Under the pieces are notes generated by a model. The model searched no databases. It saw only the letters and a program-made list of their open reading frames with translations, and had not been told where the DNA came from. Shown piece after piece: positions 31,303-40,101 of a stretch of DNA of 48,103 nt. A program made the position numbers and the translations under genes. How positions within the stretch are numbered: the stretch's first letter is position 1; every line of letters begins with the position of its first letter. This stretch comes from Fulvivirga sp. (GTDB taxonomy: Bacteria > Bacteroidota > Bacteroidia > Cytophagales > Cyclobacteriaceae): NCBI GenBank assembly GCA_028280565.1, contig JANQLQ010000263.1:1-48103 (forward strand), read 5' to 3'.

Positions 31303-34300
31303 ATGAAAAAAATAGCTCGATGTATAACCCTCGTCATGACGGTCCATTTTCTTGCAGCCGCTTGTATTCCATGCCTTTGCGCTGGCCTTTTGATCGTCAA
31401 TGAGGCCCATGCGCAAAGTGTCAATGAAGTAATTATTTCCATCGATGTACAGCAGGTTTCTATCGAAAAGGCCCTTGAAACCATAGAAGGGAAAACCCGG
31501 CTTAACTTCGTCTATGCCGACAAAGCTCTTGCATTTTCACGGAGTCATACCACTACCTTGGAGGCCGACCATATTAGCGTGGGCAATATATTGAAGGATA
31601 TAGCAAGACAAACAGGGGCTTCCTTCAGGCAAGTGGATAACAACATTGTGGTGAAAGCTGCCCCGGTATCCGCAACACAAAAAGAACCGGAAAAAGCCCA
31701 CCTAAAAGATAAATGGATCGAAGGAAAGGTAATGGATGAAAATGGGGAACCATTGGTCGGGGCCAATGTGATGACCAAAAATGCCTCCATAGGCACTGTA
31801 ACCGATGTAGAAGGCAAGTACCGCATCAGGGTTCCCGATAAAACAACAGTACTGGTGATTTCCTATATAGGCTATGGAACCAAGGAAATCGAGATCGCCG
31901 GACGATCGGTGATCGATGCAGTATTGCAGGAGGATGTTACGAGTCTGGCGGAGATAACAGTAAGCACAGGCTACTGGCAAACCGATGAAAGAGCATACAC
32001 CGGTAACATTGCCAAAGTTAGTGCCAAAGAGATCGGGCAACAGGCAGTAACCAATCCATTACAGGCATTACAGGGAAGGATGGCCGGTGTCAATATTCAG
32101 CAGCTTACGGGTATCCCCGGTGGTGGTTTTGATGTCCAAATCAGGGGACTAAACAGCGTTCGAACGCGATTTGCGAGTGCAAATCCCGGTAATTCACCCT
32201 TGTATATTGTGGATGGAATACCTTATCCTTCCTCACCTTTAGGCTCACTTTCAGGTTTCCTAACCGCTTTTGGCAGTCCATTAAATAGTTTGAATCCAAA
32301 CAATATCGAAAGTATCGAAATCTTGAAAGATGCCGATGCCACCGCTATTTACGGCTCACGAGGTGCAAACGGTGTTGTATTGATCACTACGAAAAAGGGA
32401 AAATCGGGAAAGACATCTGTTGACATCAATATCAATTCGGGTGTGGGAGAAATTACCGGCAAAATGGATTTGCTTACCACAGAACAATACCTCGAAATGC
32501 GGAACGAGGCTTTTAAAAACGATGACGTTACCCCGGGATCTTCGGACTATGACATGGAATTTAGTGGTGACAGGAATACCGATTGGCAGGAAGAATTGAT
32601 CGGTGGCACGGCAAGATTTACCGATGCACAAGTATTGGTGTCGGGAGGTGATTTTTACACTACCTATTTATTCGGTGTCGGTTACCAGCGTCAAACTACT
32701 GTCTTACCGGGGGATTTCGCCTACCGAAAGGGTTCCGGTAATTTCAACCTGAATCATACCGCTAAAAATCAAAGGTTTTCGCTCACCTTATCGTCCAATT
32801 ATACAGTAGATCAAAACGATTTACCCAAGTTAGACCCAACGTTCGTAGCCATGACAAAAGCGCCCAATGCACCTGCATTGTTAGACGAAAACGGAAACTT
32901 CACATGGGATGATCCGAATAAAGGGGATAACACGTTAGCTCAACTGGCAAGAAAGTACAAGATTACCACCAAGAATTTTATCAGTAACCTAGGTCTGGAA
33001 TATAACCTGCTACCTACCCTGCAACTGAAAGGCAGCTTCGGGTATTCGGATTTTCAGTTCGACGAATTGAAAACGTCCCCTGCCAGTACCTACGATCCTG
33101 TTTATGGTGTTACCGGTGGTAGTTCCGATTTTATAGATGGAAACGTCAATACTTGGATCGTAGAACCACAACTGGAGTATACCGAACAGGTCGCCGGGGG
33201 ATACCTGACGGCCCTGATCGGAAGTACCTTCCAGCAAACCACCACAAAAAGAGAAGTACTCATCGCACGGGGCTTCCGGGATGAAAACTCGCTGCAAAAT
33301 CCGGCGGCGGCTTCCGAAGTAATTCTCAATAGCTTCCGTAACGATCCCTACAGGTATAACGCAATATTCGCCCGGATCAATTACAATTGGAAAGACAAGT
33401 ACATACTTAACTTAACAGGCCGCAGGGACGGTTCCAGTCGTTTCGGGCCTGACCGGCGATTTGGCAACTTCGGGGCCATCGGTGCAGCATGGATATTCTC
33501 CAATGAACCTTTCATCAAAAGCCGTTTACCGTTCCTTAGCTTTGGAAAAATCAGGGGTAGTTTCGGCATTACGGGTAATGACAACACCAGTGATTTTGAA
33601 TATTTAGATTCCTATTCTTACAGCAGTTCGGGGAATTATTTAGGTATAAAAGGGTTGATTCCGACACGTATTGCAAATCCCGTTTTCAGTTGGGAAACCA
33701 TCCAAAAAATAGAAGGAGCGATTGAATTGGGCATATTGGAGGATAGGATTTTGCTGGAGGTCAGCTATTACAAGCACCGTACCTCCGATCAACTGGTGGG
33801 CTTCCCGGTGTCGGATGTTACAGGCTTTTCCTCCCTGCAAGACAATTTCCCGGCCATTGTAGGGAATACAGGTTGGGAACTGGAACTGAATACCACCAAT
33901 ATAAAATCTCGCAACTTTAAGTGGAGTACGGGGTTCAATGTGACGTTCCTGAATAATGAACTCCGTGAATTTCCCGGTATTGAAAACACGCCCTTCGACC
34001 GTCTTTTTGAAGTCGGCAGATCATTATTTGTAGTCAAAGGGCTTGAATTTAGCGGAGTAGACCCACAAACCGGAGTTTTCACTTATGTAGATGCCAGTGA
34101 TGACGGTACGCTACTGGATTTTCCCAACGACAACGTAGCACGCAAAGAAATAGGGGCAGAATATTTTGGAGGGCTTAGTAATAATCTGACCTACAAAGGA
34201 TTTCAATTAGACTTCCAGCTTCACTTTGTCAAACAAAACGGTTTGAACTATATCAATGACTTTTCCACCCCGGGTATGTATGGCAACCAACCCGCCATTG

Positions 34301-34635
34301 TCATGAACCGTTGGCAACAGCCGGGTGACATTTCGGAAATTCCCCGGTTTACACAAGCTTTCGAAGAAGCCGGGCTTAATTATGCCATTGGACGTGCCTT
34401 TGGGGATAACAGGATCACCGATGCATCTTTCGTACGGTTACAAAACCTGTCCCTATCATGGCAGCTCCCGGCTAACTGGCGTGAAAAGCTGAAACTCCAA
34501 CAAGGGAGAGTTTACCTGCAGGGACAGAATTTATTGACGATAACAGATTACTTAGGGCTCGACCCGGAATCACGTAGTTTTTCTAGGCTGCCTCCTTTGC
34601 GCATTTTCACCATTGGTATCCATGCAACACTATAA
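31303..34635 (+). CDS. SusC/RagA-type TonB-dependent outer-membrane transporter
   Basis: 1110 residues. After a signal peptide (about 1-38), an STN domain (about 45-115: VSIEKALETI, LNFVYADKAL) handles transmembrane signalling to the FecR/sigma pair. A CarboxypepD_reg-like domain follows (about 140-220: IEGKVMDENGEPLVGANVM, VTDVEGKYRI). The plug domain (about 230-350) contains LQALQGRMAGVNIQ and the VDGIPYP/ESIEILKDADATAIYGSRGANG motifs. The rest is the beta-barrel ending LRIFTIGIHATL. Normal length for the family. Together with SusD it imports a substrate. No glycosidase is nearby, so the substrate need not be a glycan; the TlpA/DsbD context suggests a thiol-, peptide- or metal-related one. 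Confidence 0.92.
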   Translation: MKKIARCITLVMTVHFLAAACIPCLCAGLLIVNEAHAQSVNEVIISIDVQQVSIEKALETIEGKTRLNFVYADKALAFSRSHTTTLEADHISVGNILKDIARQTGASFRQVDNNIVVKAAPVSATQKEPEKAHLKDKWIEGKVMDENGEPLVGANVMTKNASIGTVTDVEGKYRIRVPDKTTVLVISYIGYGTKEIEIAGRSVIDAVLQEDVTSLAEITVSTGYWQTDERAYTGNIAKVSAKEIGQQAVTNPLQALQGRMAGVNIQQLTGIPGGGFDVQIRGLNSVRTRFASANPGNSPLYIVDGIPYPSSPLGSLSGFLTAFGSPLNSLNPNNIESIEILKDADATAIYGSRGANGVVLITTKKGKSGKTSVDININSGVGEITGKMDLLTTEQYLEMRNEAFKNDDVTPGSSDYDMEFSGDRNTDWQEELIGGTARFTDAQVLVSGGDFYTTYLFGVGYQRQTTVLPGDFAYRKGSGNFNLNHTAKNQRFSLTLSSNYTVDQNDLPKLDPTFVAMTKAPNAPALLDENGNFTWDDPNKGDNTLAQLARKYKITTKNFISNLGLEYNLLPTLQLKGSFGYSDFQFDELKTSPASTYDPVYGVTGGSSDFIDGNVNTWIVEPQLEYTEQVAGGYLTALIGSTFQQTTTKREVLIARGFRDENSLQNPAAASEVILNSFRNDPYRYNAIFARINYNWKDKYILNLTGRRDGSSRFGPDRRFGNFGAIGAAWIFSNEPFIKSRLPFLSFGKIRGSFGITGNDNTSDFEYLDSYSYSSSGNYLGIKGLIPTRIANPVFSWETIQKIEGAIELGILEDRILLEVSYYKHRTSDQLVGFPVSDVTGFSSLQDNFPAIVGNTGWELELNTTNIKSRNFKWSTGFNVTFLNNELREFPGIENTPFDRLFEVGRSLFVVKGLEFSGVDPQTGVFTYVDASDDGTLLDFPNDNVARKEIGAEYFGGLSNNLTYKGFQLDFQLHFVKQNGLNYINDFSTPGMYGNQPAIVMNRWQQPGDISEIPRFTQAFEEAGLNYAIGRAFGDNRITDASFVRLQNLSLSWQLPANWREKLKLQQGRVYLQGQNLLTITDYLGLDPESRSFSRLPPLRIFTIGIHATL

Positions 34636-34648
34636 ATTAAAATTACCC

Positions 34649-36052
34649 ATGAAAAAAGATCAACAATATATCAATCGATACAGGCAGTTATTCACCGGGA
34701 TTTTAGGTGCGATCATAACAACCTTTCTCTTTTCCTGCGAAGATTTTGTAGCACTAGATCCCCCGCCTACGGAAACGACCACCGATAACGTGTTTACACA
34801 CAATACGACGGCCACATCGGCACTCTTGGGAATTTACAGCGAAATGTTCAATGAGGCTACGATGACCAGCAAAATGACCATAGCCAATGGGTTAGCTGCC
34901 GATGAATTGACCGTCTTTCAAACCGGGGCAAGGGAACAGTTTTATGATAATACGTTGCTGCCGGATAACAGTGAGGTCGCCAGTTTTTGGTCATCGATGT
35001 ATACTTATATTTATTCGGCCAATGCCATTTTAGACGGCCTCGCAAGGAATACAGGCGTTACAGATAGCATAAAAATTCAGCTTGAAGGGGAGGCAAGGTT
35101 AACTCGTGCCTTTTGTCATTTTTACTTAACCAATCTATGGGGCGACGTACCGTTAGTTACTACCACTGATTTTAGAATAAATGCATTCGCTTTAAGAACT
35201 CCTCAAGCCGATATATACGGACAGGTGATAGAGGATTTGAAAGTAGCAGAAACATTGCTTGCCAATGATTACCGTTTTTCCGGTGGTGACAGGTCAAGGC
35301 CGAACAGGTGGGCGGCTACCGCACTTTTGGCTAGGGCATATTTATACGTGAAAGATTGGGTGAGCGCAGAAACAGCGGCATCCATCGTAATTAACAACCC
35401 TGCATATCGTTTGGTGGAAGATTTGAATACGGTATTTCTCGCCAACAGCCCCGAAGCCATTTGGCAATTGAGTTCGACAAGGGAGATTGGCCTCAATACC
35501 CGGGATGGCGGGGCTTTTATATTAGAAGCCCCGCCGAATTTTATCGCGCTAAACGAAAGGATCATAGGGGCCTTTGAGACAGGAGACCGTCGCCGCACTG
35601 ATTGGATAGGCAGTTTTACAGATGGTTCCGATACTTGGTATTATCCATTTAAATACAAAATAGCAGACGGTGGGAATGACGGAACTCCCATTACCGAATA
35701 CCTGATGATCATACGTTTGGCCGAGCTATACCTTATTCGGGCCGAAGCCCGTACCCGGCAAAACGATGTTACGGGTGGCCGGGAAGATTTGAATGTCATT
35801 CGTCACCGGGCAAATCTGGGGAATACCCCGGCTTCGGATCAGGCTTCCTTGTTACTGGCCATTGAACACGAAAGAAGGATGGAACTAATCACTGAATGGG
35901 GACACCGTTGGCTGGATTTAAAACGTACAGGCCGCGCCGGTGACATACTCAGGTCCATTAAACCCGGTTGGCAACCGACCGATGAGCTATATCCTGTTCC
36001 CTTGGCTGAAATTGGAGATAACCCGAACCTGACTCAAAATTTGGGATACTAA
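34649..36052 (+). CDS. SusD/RagB-type outer-membrane substrate-binding lipoprotein
   Basis: About 467 residues from ATG 34649, 13 bp after susC; the frame extends to a TTG at 34613 that would overlap susC. Its lipoprotein signal ends LFSC. Family motifs: TTTDNVFTHNTTATSALLGI at the N-terminus, the TPR-rich core (LEGEARLTRAFCHFYLTNLWG, WAATALLARAYLYVKDW) and the C-terminal ELYLIRAEAR and ERRMELITEWGHRWLDLKRT. It partners the SusC barrel as a lid. Confidence 0.92.
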   Translation: MKKDQQYINRYRQLFTGILGAIITTFLFSCEDFVALDPPPTETTTDNVFTHNTTATSALLGIYSEMFNEATMTSKMTIANGLAADELTVFQTGAREQFYDNTLLPDNSEVASFWSSMYTYIYSANAILDGLARNTGVTDSIKIQLEGEARLTRAFCHFYLTNLWGDVPLVTTTDFRINAFALRTPQADIYGQVIEDLKVAETLLANDYRFSGGDRSRPNRWAATALLARAYLYVKDWVSAETAASIVINNPAYRLVEDLNTVFLANSPEAIWQLSSTREIGLNTRDGGAFILEAPPNFIALNERIIGAFETGDRRRTDWIGSFTDGSDTWYYPFKYKIADGGNDGTPITEYLMIIRLAELYLIRAEARTRQNDVTGGREDLNVIRHRANLGNTPASDQASLLLAIEHERRMELITEWGHRWLDLKRTGRAGDILRSIKPGWQPTDELYPVPLAEIGDNPNLTQNLGY

Positions 36053-36087
36053 GCCACACTATCTAAACGACACAAAAAGTTACAACA

Positions 36088-37404
36088 ATGAAACTTAATC
36101 AAATCATAGTGGTATGCTTTGCCCTATGGCTACCATGCCTATGTACTCAGGCACAAGCGGATCAAGTGCAACCAAAAAATACTGGTTCTGAATTACCGGA
36201 CGTAGGTGATAAGGTTCCCGATCTATTGCTTTCTCCTATTGTCAATTATCCCAAGACATCAGCTAGGATATCCGACTATAATAACCAATTGCTGATCTTG
36301 GATTTTTGGGCTACATGGTGTCTGCCCTGTGTGCGGGCTTTTCCAAAACTGGATAGTTTACAACGTAAGTTTAATGGCAGGGTTCAGTTCATGCCGGTCA
36401 CTTACGAGAAAAAAGAGAAAATAGAAAAGTTCTATGGCCGGTTAAGAAAACAAAATGACTATGTATTACCTACAGTGGTGGAAGATACAATGCTGGCCAA
36501 ACATTTTTCTGGTAAAACCGGTAGTCTCGATATCCAATATGTATGGATATGGGATGGTGAGATTGTGGCGTTTACACGGGGAAACAAAGCCTTGACGAAA
36601 GAAAACCTTGAACGTGTGTTATCCGGGAAAGGACTCGATGCAGACGATCAACAGAACAGGGCCAAAGGTGAGATAATCTTTCAGGACTTTGATAGGCCGG
36701 TGCTGGTAAATGACAGGAAAGATATGCACCGGGAGTTCCTGTATCATTCGGTAATAACACCGTTTGTAAAAGGATTGAGATCGGGGGTATATGTTCCTAA
36801 AAAAACGGATAAGTTCTACGGGATACGATTGATCAATGTACCCCTTGCATCCCTTTATGCTCACGCTTTTCAGACGGTATCACCGGATGTAATGGAGGAA
36901 ATGGCTGATCCCTTGCAATTTAATCCCCCTTTATCCCAAAGAGACAGTTCTAACCTCTACTGCTACGAATTGATTATACCGAAAGATAACAACGGCACTA
37001 GGGAAGAATTTTTAAGAGGTATGCAGGAGGATTTAAAAAGGGCATTTGGATTTGTCGTAGCACGTGAAACTAGAAAAGTGAATGGCGCAGTACTCAGGCA
37101 GGCAAAAAAAGTGAAACTATCTTCTTTCGGGAAAGAACCGGTTGTAGAAGTGAACAATTTCTATATCACGGTCAGGAATCAGCCTATGTCAAAGCTGGTA
37201 TCCTCTTTAGCCTATTACCTTATCAGCCCGGATATACGGGTAGTAGTAGATGAGACAGGTATAACTGGAAACATCGATCTAAGTATGGATGTGAATTTAA
37301 GCGATCCGCAGACGGTGGTCAAAGCATTGAAGGAGCATGGCTTGGAATTATCCTTTGAAGAAGTTGAGAAAGAAATGGTAATAATCAAAGATGGCCGGTT
37401 ATGA
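36088..37404 (+). CDS. TlpA-type thioredoxin with DUF3738 C-terminal domain
   Basis: 438 residues. A signal peptide (about 1-25) precedes a TlpA/AhpC-like thioredoxin domain (about 40-180) with the redox site WATWCLPC. The C-terminal ~200 residues match DUF3738 (TIGR03435): VVVDETGITGNIDLSMDV, then a final ALKEHGLELSFEEVE...VIIKDGR. Such fusions are found in Bacteroidota and soil bacteria, often by SusCD. The thioredoxin part should reduce or isomerise disulfides in the periplasm; DUF3738 has no known function. It is 35 bp after susD and joined to the following gene by an ATGA overlap. Confidence 0.82.
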   Translation: MKLNQIIVVCFALWLPCLCTQAQADQVQPKNTGSELPDVGDKVPDLLLSPIVNYPKTSARISDYNNQLLILDFWATWCLPCVRAFPKLDSLQRKFNGRVQFMPVTYEKKEKIEKFYGRLRKQNDYVLPTVVEDTMLAKHFSGKTGSLDIQYVWIWDGEIVAFTRGNKALTKENLERVLSGKGLDADDQQNRAKGEIIFQDFDRPVLVNDRKDMHREFLYHSVITPFVKGLRSGVYVPKKTDKFYGIRLINVPLASLYAHAFQTVSPDVMEEMADPLQFNPPLSQRDSSNLYCYELIIPKDNNGTREEFLRGMQEDLKRAFGFVVARETRKVNGAVLRQAKKVKLSSFGKEPVVEVNNFYITVRNQPMSKLVSSLAYYLISPDIRVVVDETGITGNIDLSMDVNLSDPQTVVKALKEHGLELSFEEVEKEMVIIKDGRL

Positions 37405-37892
37405 TCGTGAAATTAAAATATATAATAAGCTGTATCGGCTTGTTAGTATCTATGGACGTTTTTGCTCAAACCTTTCCAGCGGCAAAATGGAGCTATACAT
37501 TTTCTGCCGGGAAAATAAACGTGGGTGACTCTGTAGACTTGGTTTTTCATGTAGAACTTGATAAAACGTGGTACATCTATTCGAATAATTTTGCCAAGGA
37601 CGTAGGGCCACCGCCTACTGAGATCAACTTCGAACCTCACAAGAGCTATCGACTGGTAGGGAAGTTAACCCCTCTGGATGCCAAGGAAAAGTACGATGAT
37701 ATACTCGATGCTACTTACCGCTATATGGATAAGAAAGCAGCTTTCAGGCAAAAGGTACGGATACTTAGTGAACACCCGGTTATTAAAGGGGATTATACTT
37801 ACCTCGCTTGTTCTATCGTGGATGGCAGATGTATGCCCGGTGATGGGAATTTTGAATTTACAGGCATTACCGTTTTGCCTAGAGGGAATTGA
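37401..37892 (+). CDS. DsbD N-terminal-domain protein (stand-alone)
   Basis: 163 residues with a signal peptide (about 1-22, ending DVFAQ). The rest matches the DsbD periplasmic alpha/N-domain: PAAKWSYTFSAGKINVGDSV, VFHVELDKTWYIYSNNF, and a C-terminal Cys pair in YLACSIVDGRCMPGD, where DsbD-N has its redox Cys pair. The transmembrane and thioredoxin parts of DsbD are missing. It is therefore a secreted redox module, presumably the partner of the TlpA protein in the same coupled unit. The nearby MauE protein could be the membrane partner. Confidence 0.75.
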   Translation: MIVKLKYIISCIGLLVSMDVFAQTFPAAKWSYTFSAGKINVGDSVDLVFHVELDKTWYIYSNNFAKDVGPPPTEINFEPHKSYRLVGKLTPLDAKEKYDDILDATYRYMDKKAAFRQKVRILSEHPVIKGDYTYLACSIVDGRCMPGDGNFEFTGITVLPRGN

Positions 37893-37928
37893 ATGGTAAA
37901 GACAAAAACTCGAAATAAGTGGCGCATA

Positions 37929-38010
37929 TAAAGGGAGTGGCGTTTTTCATGCGTTAGGTTTAAGTTACCGTTTACCTGTCTGCCAAAAGGCAGGCAGGCT
38001 GCTCCCTTTA
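37929..38010 (+). terminator. Nested hairpin after the SusCD operon
   Basis: The outer arms TAAAGGGAG (37929-37937) and CTCCCTTTA (38002-38010) enclose an inner 10-bp stem CCTGTCTGCC/GGCAGGCAGG (37975-37984 and 37989-37998, AAAA loop, one T-G pair). It is a probable transcription end or a small structured RNA. The 37893-38410 gap also has the small palindrome CAGCTTGGCAAGCTG (~38040) and no gene. Confidence 0.45.
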
Positions 38011-38321
38011 CTATTATTCTTTGATCAGTTTGTACCAGTGCCAGCTTGGCAAGCTGCCACTTTAAAAATATGGGCTGCCTTATCCTAGCCTGAATGGGTA
38101 TCTAGGGAGGTCACCATGATAGGTTCTAGGAGGGTAGCCCACCATATTAAGTTGAAAATATGAAGTAACCGGGTTTGTTAACAATACAGAAACAAAAAAC
38201 ACAGCATAGGGAAAAGGAATAACAAAATATTGAAGCTATAAGATTCTAACTATTTTCTCCCCGTCCTGAAAACTGGTAATTTATAAGTGCTAAGCGGAAA
38301 AATGGATCAGGCTATCGTCAT

Positions 38322-38404
38322 AGCGTGGGCTTAACTTATTTGTAGCACTAAGGTATACCAGTACCTTCAGGACGGATAAAATTAAGTGCCACGCTTTTTT
38401 TTGA
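38322..38404 (+). terminator. Hairpin with T-run just before the 38.4-kb gene
   Basis: AGCGTGG (38322-38328) pairs with CCACGCT (38389-38395), extended by the flanking TTAA arms, and is followed by a long T-run. The loop contains AAGGTATACCAGTACCTT, a small palindrome. It lies only ~10 bp from the next ATG, so it may act as a leader attenuator rather than a terminator. A similar structure exists at 28990-29027. Confidence 0.45.
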
Positions 38405-38410
38405 AAAATT

Positions 38411-38800
38411 ATGAAAGCAAAAATTATTGCACTATCTAAAGAACCCATCGTAGGTGGGCATAATCTTCTTTTAAAATTCAAGAGGAATTTCTTTTTTGCA
38501 AAGCTTGAACCGGACGAGGCAAATCAATTGCTTTCCTTCGGAAATTTTAAAGAAGTCGAAGAGGGGTGGTACGAGGCAGCCCCTTCTAAAGATCGTACAA
38601 GTAAGATAACCAAGAACCTGAAAAATTTGGTTTACAGGTTTTATGGCATAGAAGACCTGTCCGAAAGCGTCGAGGAATGGACAAAGTTTGTCACACTCTG
38701 CATAGACCGGGAATACTTGCCCTGTGATCAGTATGATGATTTGGTATTTTTCTTATATCAACTCAAAGACATCCTTAACCAGAAAAAGACAAATATTTAA
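38411..38800 (+). CDS. Hypothetical protein of island
   Basis: 129 residues, soluble, mixed alpha/beta (MKAKIIALSKEPIVGGHNLL at the N-terminus, EYLPCDQYDDLVFFLYQLKD at the C-terminus). No recognised domain. It stands alone downstream of the hairpin with T-run. It is probably part of the regulatory/integration end of the island. Confidence 0.5.
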   Translation: MKAKIIALSKEPIVGGHNLLLKFKRNFFFAKLEPDEANQLLSFGNFKEVEEGWYEAAPSKDRTSKITKNLKNLVYRFYGIEDLSESVEEWTKFVTLCIDREYLPCDQYDDLVFFLYQLKDILNQKKTNI

Positions 38801-38886
38801 GTTCAACAACCAACAATTTACCAAGTAGTGTATGATTTAGGGAAAAGTCATGTATGAATTGAGAACCAACGTGTTTTGATCATTTT

Positions 38887-38932
38887 TTGACATTAGTTTC
38901 TATTATTGGCATATAATTTGTACCTTGAGGTA
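38887..38932 (+). promoter_or_regulatory. Promoter and operator-like palindrome of the MerR-type gene
   Basis: TTGACA (38887-38892) and TATAAT (38912-38917) are 19 nt apart; TTG also follows TATAAT, as in Bacteroidota -7 boxes (TATAATTTG). Directly downstream is TACCTTGAGGTA (38921-38932), a perfect 5-bp palindrome with a 2-nt centre. The 19-nt spacer is the long spacer typical of promoters activated by MerR proteins by DNA twisting, and the next gene is MerR-like. Autoregulation is inferred. Confidence 0.5.
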
Positions 38933-38946
38933 TAAATTAAAACCGT

Positions 38947-39840
38947 ATGCCTATCTATTTGGATAAATATTTCGGTACCCTCAACCTGTTAAAGTCAATT
39001 GAATTATCACGACACATCAATCAGGACGGTCTTTTTGATGTCAAAGACACAGGTGTCACTTATAAAACGATCAATCATTGGGACAAGCAGGATTTATTGG
39101 TTTCCCGCAGGACAGAGGAAAGTAAATGGCGCAAATTCAGCTTTGTGGAGTTTGTATGGCTGAAAATGTTAGAGCAATTCCGGAGCATCGGCATATCGAT
39201 ACCGATTTTGCAAAAAGTGAAGGCCGACGTCTTTCTACCGGTAGAAACCGAAGATATTTACCGAGTATTTCAAAAGAACAAAGCATTATTGAATGAACTA
39301 CCGGACGGTGGGCAAAAAGATCAATTAAAAGATCGCCTGACGTCCGGGTTTTCAAAAGGCCCCACTAGTGTCCCGATGTTACAGTTTCTAATCTGTGAAA
39401 CCATCTTCGACCGGACACCCGTCTCATTGATCGTATTTGCCGATGGCGATTGGTTCCCTTGGTATGAAAACAGGCCCGGAATTTACAGTAATGAGGATCG
39501 CCAGCGCATAGCGTATCATACTCATGTGAGGGTTTCGATAACAGAGATCATTAAAGACTTCCTAGTCGGTGATAAGTCTGCATACATCTTGCCTGAGCTA
39601 CACCTACTCACCTCTACAGAAACCAAGCTATTAGAGATAATACACTCCGGCGAATATGAAAGCATTACGATCCATTTCAAGGACAGCAGCATAAAGTCTC
39701 TCGATATGGTGAAAGCACAACCTGTAAAACGAAGGCTTGTAGATATTTTATCAGAGAGTGATTACCAAGAAATTGTGATCAAGAGCCACCAAGGGATGGT
39801 CACCACTATCAAGAATACCATTAAAATGAAACTATCATGA
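38947..39840 (+). CDS. MerR-like regulator with C-terminal ligand-binding region
   Basis: 297 residues. Residues ~15-90 form a winged HTH of MerR type: DVKDTGVTYKTINHWDKQDL, then a wing (RKFSFVEFVWLKMLEQFRSI) and an SIPILQKVKAD helix. The remaining ~200 residues are an uncharacterised domain (TPVSLIVFADGDWFPWY, SESDYQEIVIKSHQGMV). Similar genes often precede Bacteroidota integrase/recombinase genes, and this one ends in an ATGA overlap. It probably controls excision or element expression. Confidence 0.7.
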   Translation: MPIYLDKYFGTLNLLKSIELSRHINQDGLFDVKDTGVTYKTINHWDKQDLLVSRRTEESKWRKFSFVEFVWLKMLEQFRSIGISIPILQKVKADVFLPVETEDIYRVFQKNKALLNELPDGGQKDQLKDRLTSGFSKGPTSVPMLQFLICETIFDRTPVSLIVFADGDWFPWYENRPGIYSNEDRQRIAYHTHVRVSITEIIKDFLVGDKSAYILPELHLLTSTETKLLEIIHSGEYESITIHFKDSSIKSLDMVKAQPVKRRLVDILSESDYQEIVIKSHQGMVTTIKNTIKMKLS

Positions 39841-39944
39841 ATATACTCTACGCTATAGAGAGATTGAGCAGGGAGTTAGCCACCTTTCAAAAGGGGCTGT
39901 TACTCACAGTTCTATTGAAAGTTGGAAGAAAATATACCGGATGA
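39837..39944 (+). pseudogene. Short ORF, probably the frameshifted N-terminal part of the next small gene
   Basis: ATG 39837 overlaps the end of the MerR-like gene by 4 bp (ATGA), and the frame runs 35 codons to a TGA at 39942. The next frame (39922-40101) then carries a well-formed C-terminal protein. A +1 change between about 39900 and 39922 would join them into a ~90-residue protein. This is either an indel or a recoding site. No family recognised. Confidence 0.35.
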
Positions 39945-40101
39945 GCCAAAACGAATTACTATTGAACAACTCAGATCATTTAAGGGGTTGAAAAACTTAT
40001 CGGATGAGGAAGCCATAGAAGTCATCGAGAGCTTGGAACAATTGGCGGATATACTCATCGAACATTTTAAACTTAACAAGAGAGAAGATGAAGAACACTG
40101 A
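39922..40101 (+). CDS. Small acidic protein upstream of the recombinase
   Basis: 59 residues from a TTG at 39922; an in-frame stop at 39916 blocks a further start. It contains ITIEQLRSFKGLKNLSDEEA and VIESLEQLADILIEHFK, a helical layout of a small conserved protein I remember next to recombinase genes in Bacteroidota elements. It overlaps the recombinase start by 14 bp. The rare start and the upstream short ORF in another frame make a frameshifted larger gene possible. Confidence 0.45.
   Translation: MEENIPDEPKRITIEQLRSFKGLKNLSDEEAIEVIESLEQLADILIEHFKLNKREDEEH

Noticed and set aside
31303-36052. Polysaccharide utilisation locus
   Set aside because: SusC/SusD are present but no glycoside hydrolase, lyase or sulfatase is nearby; the substrate is therefore left open.
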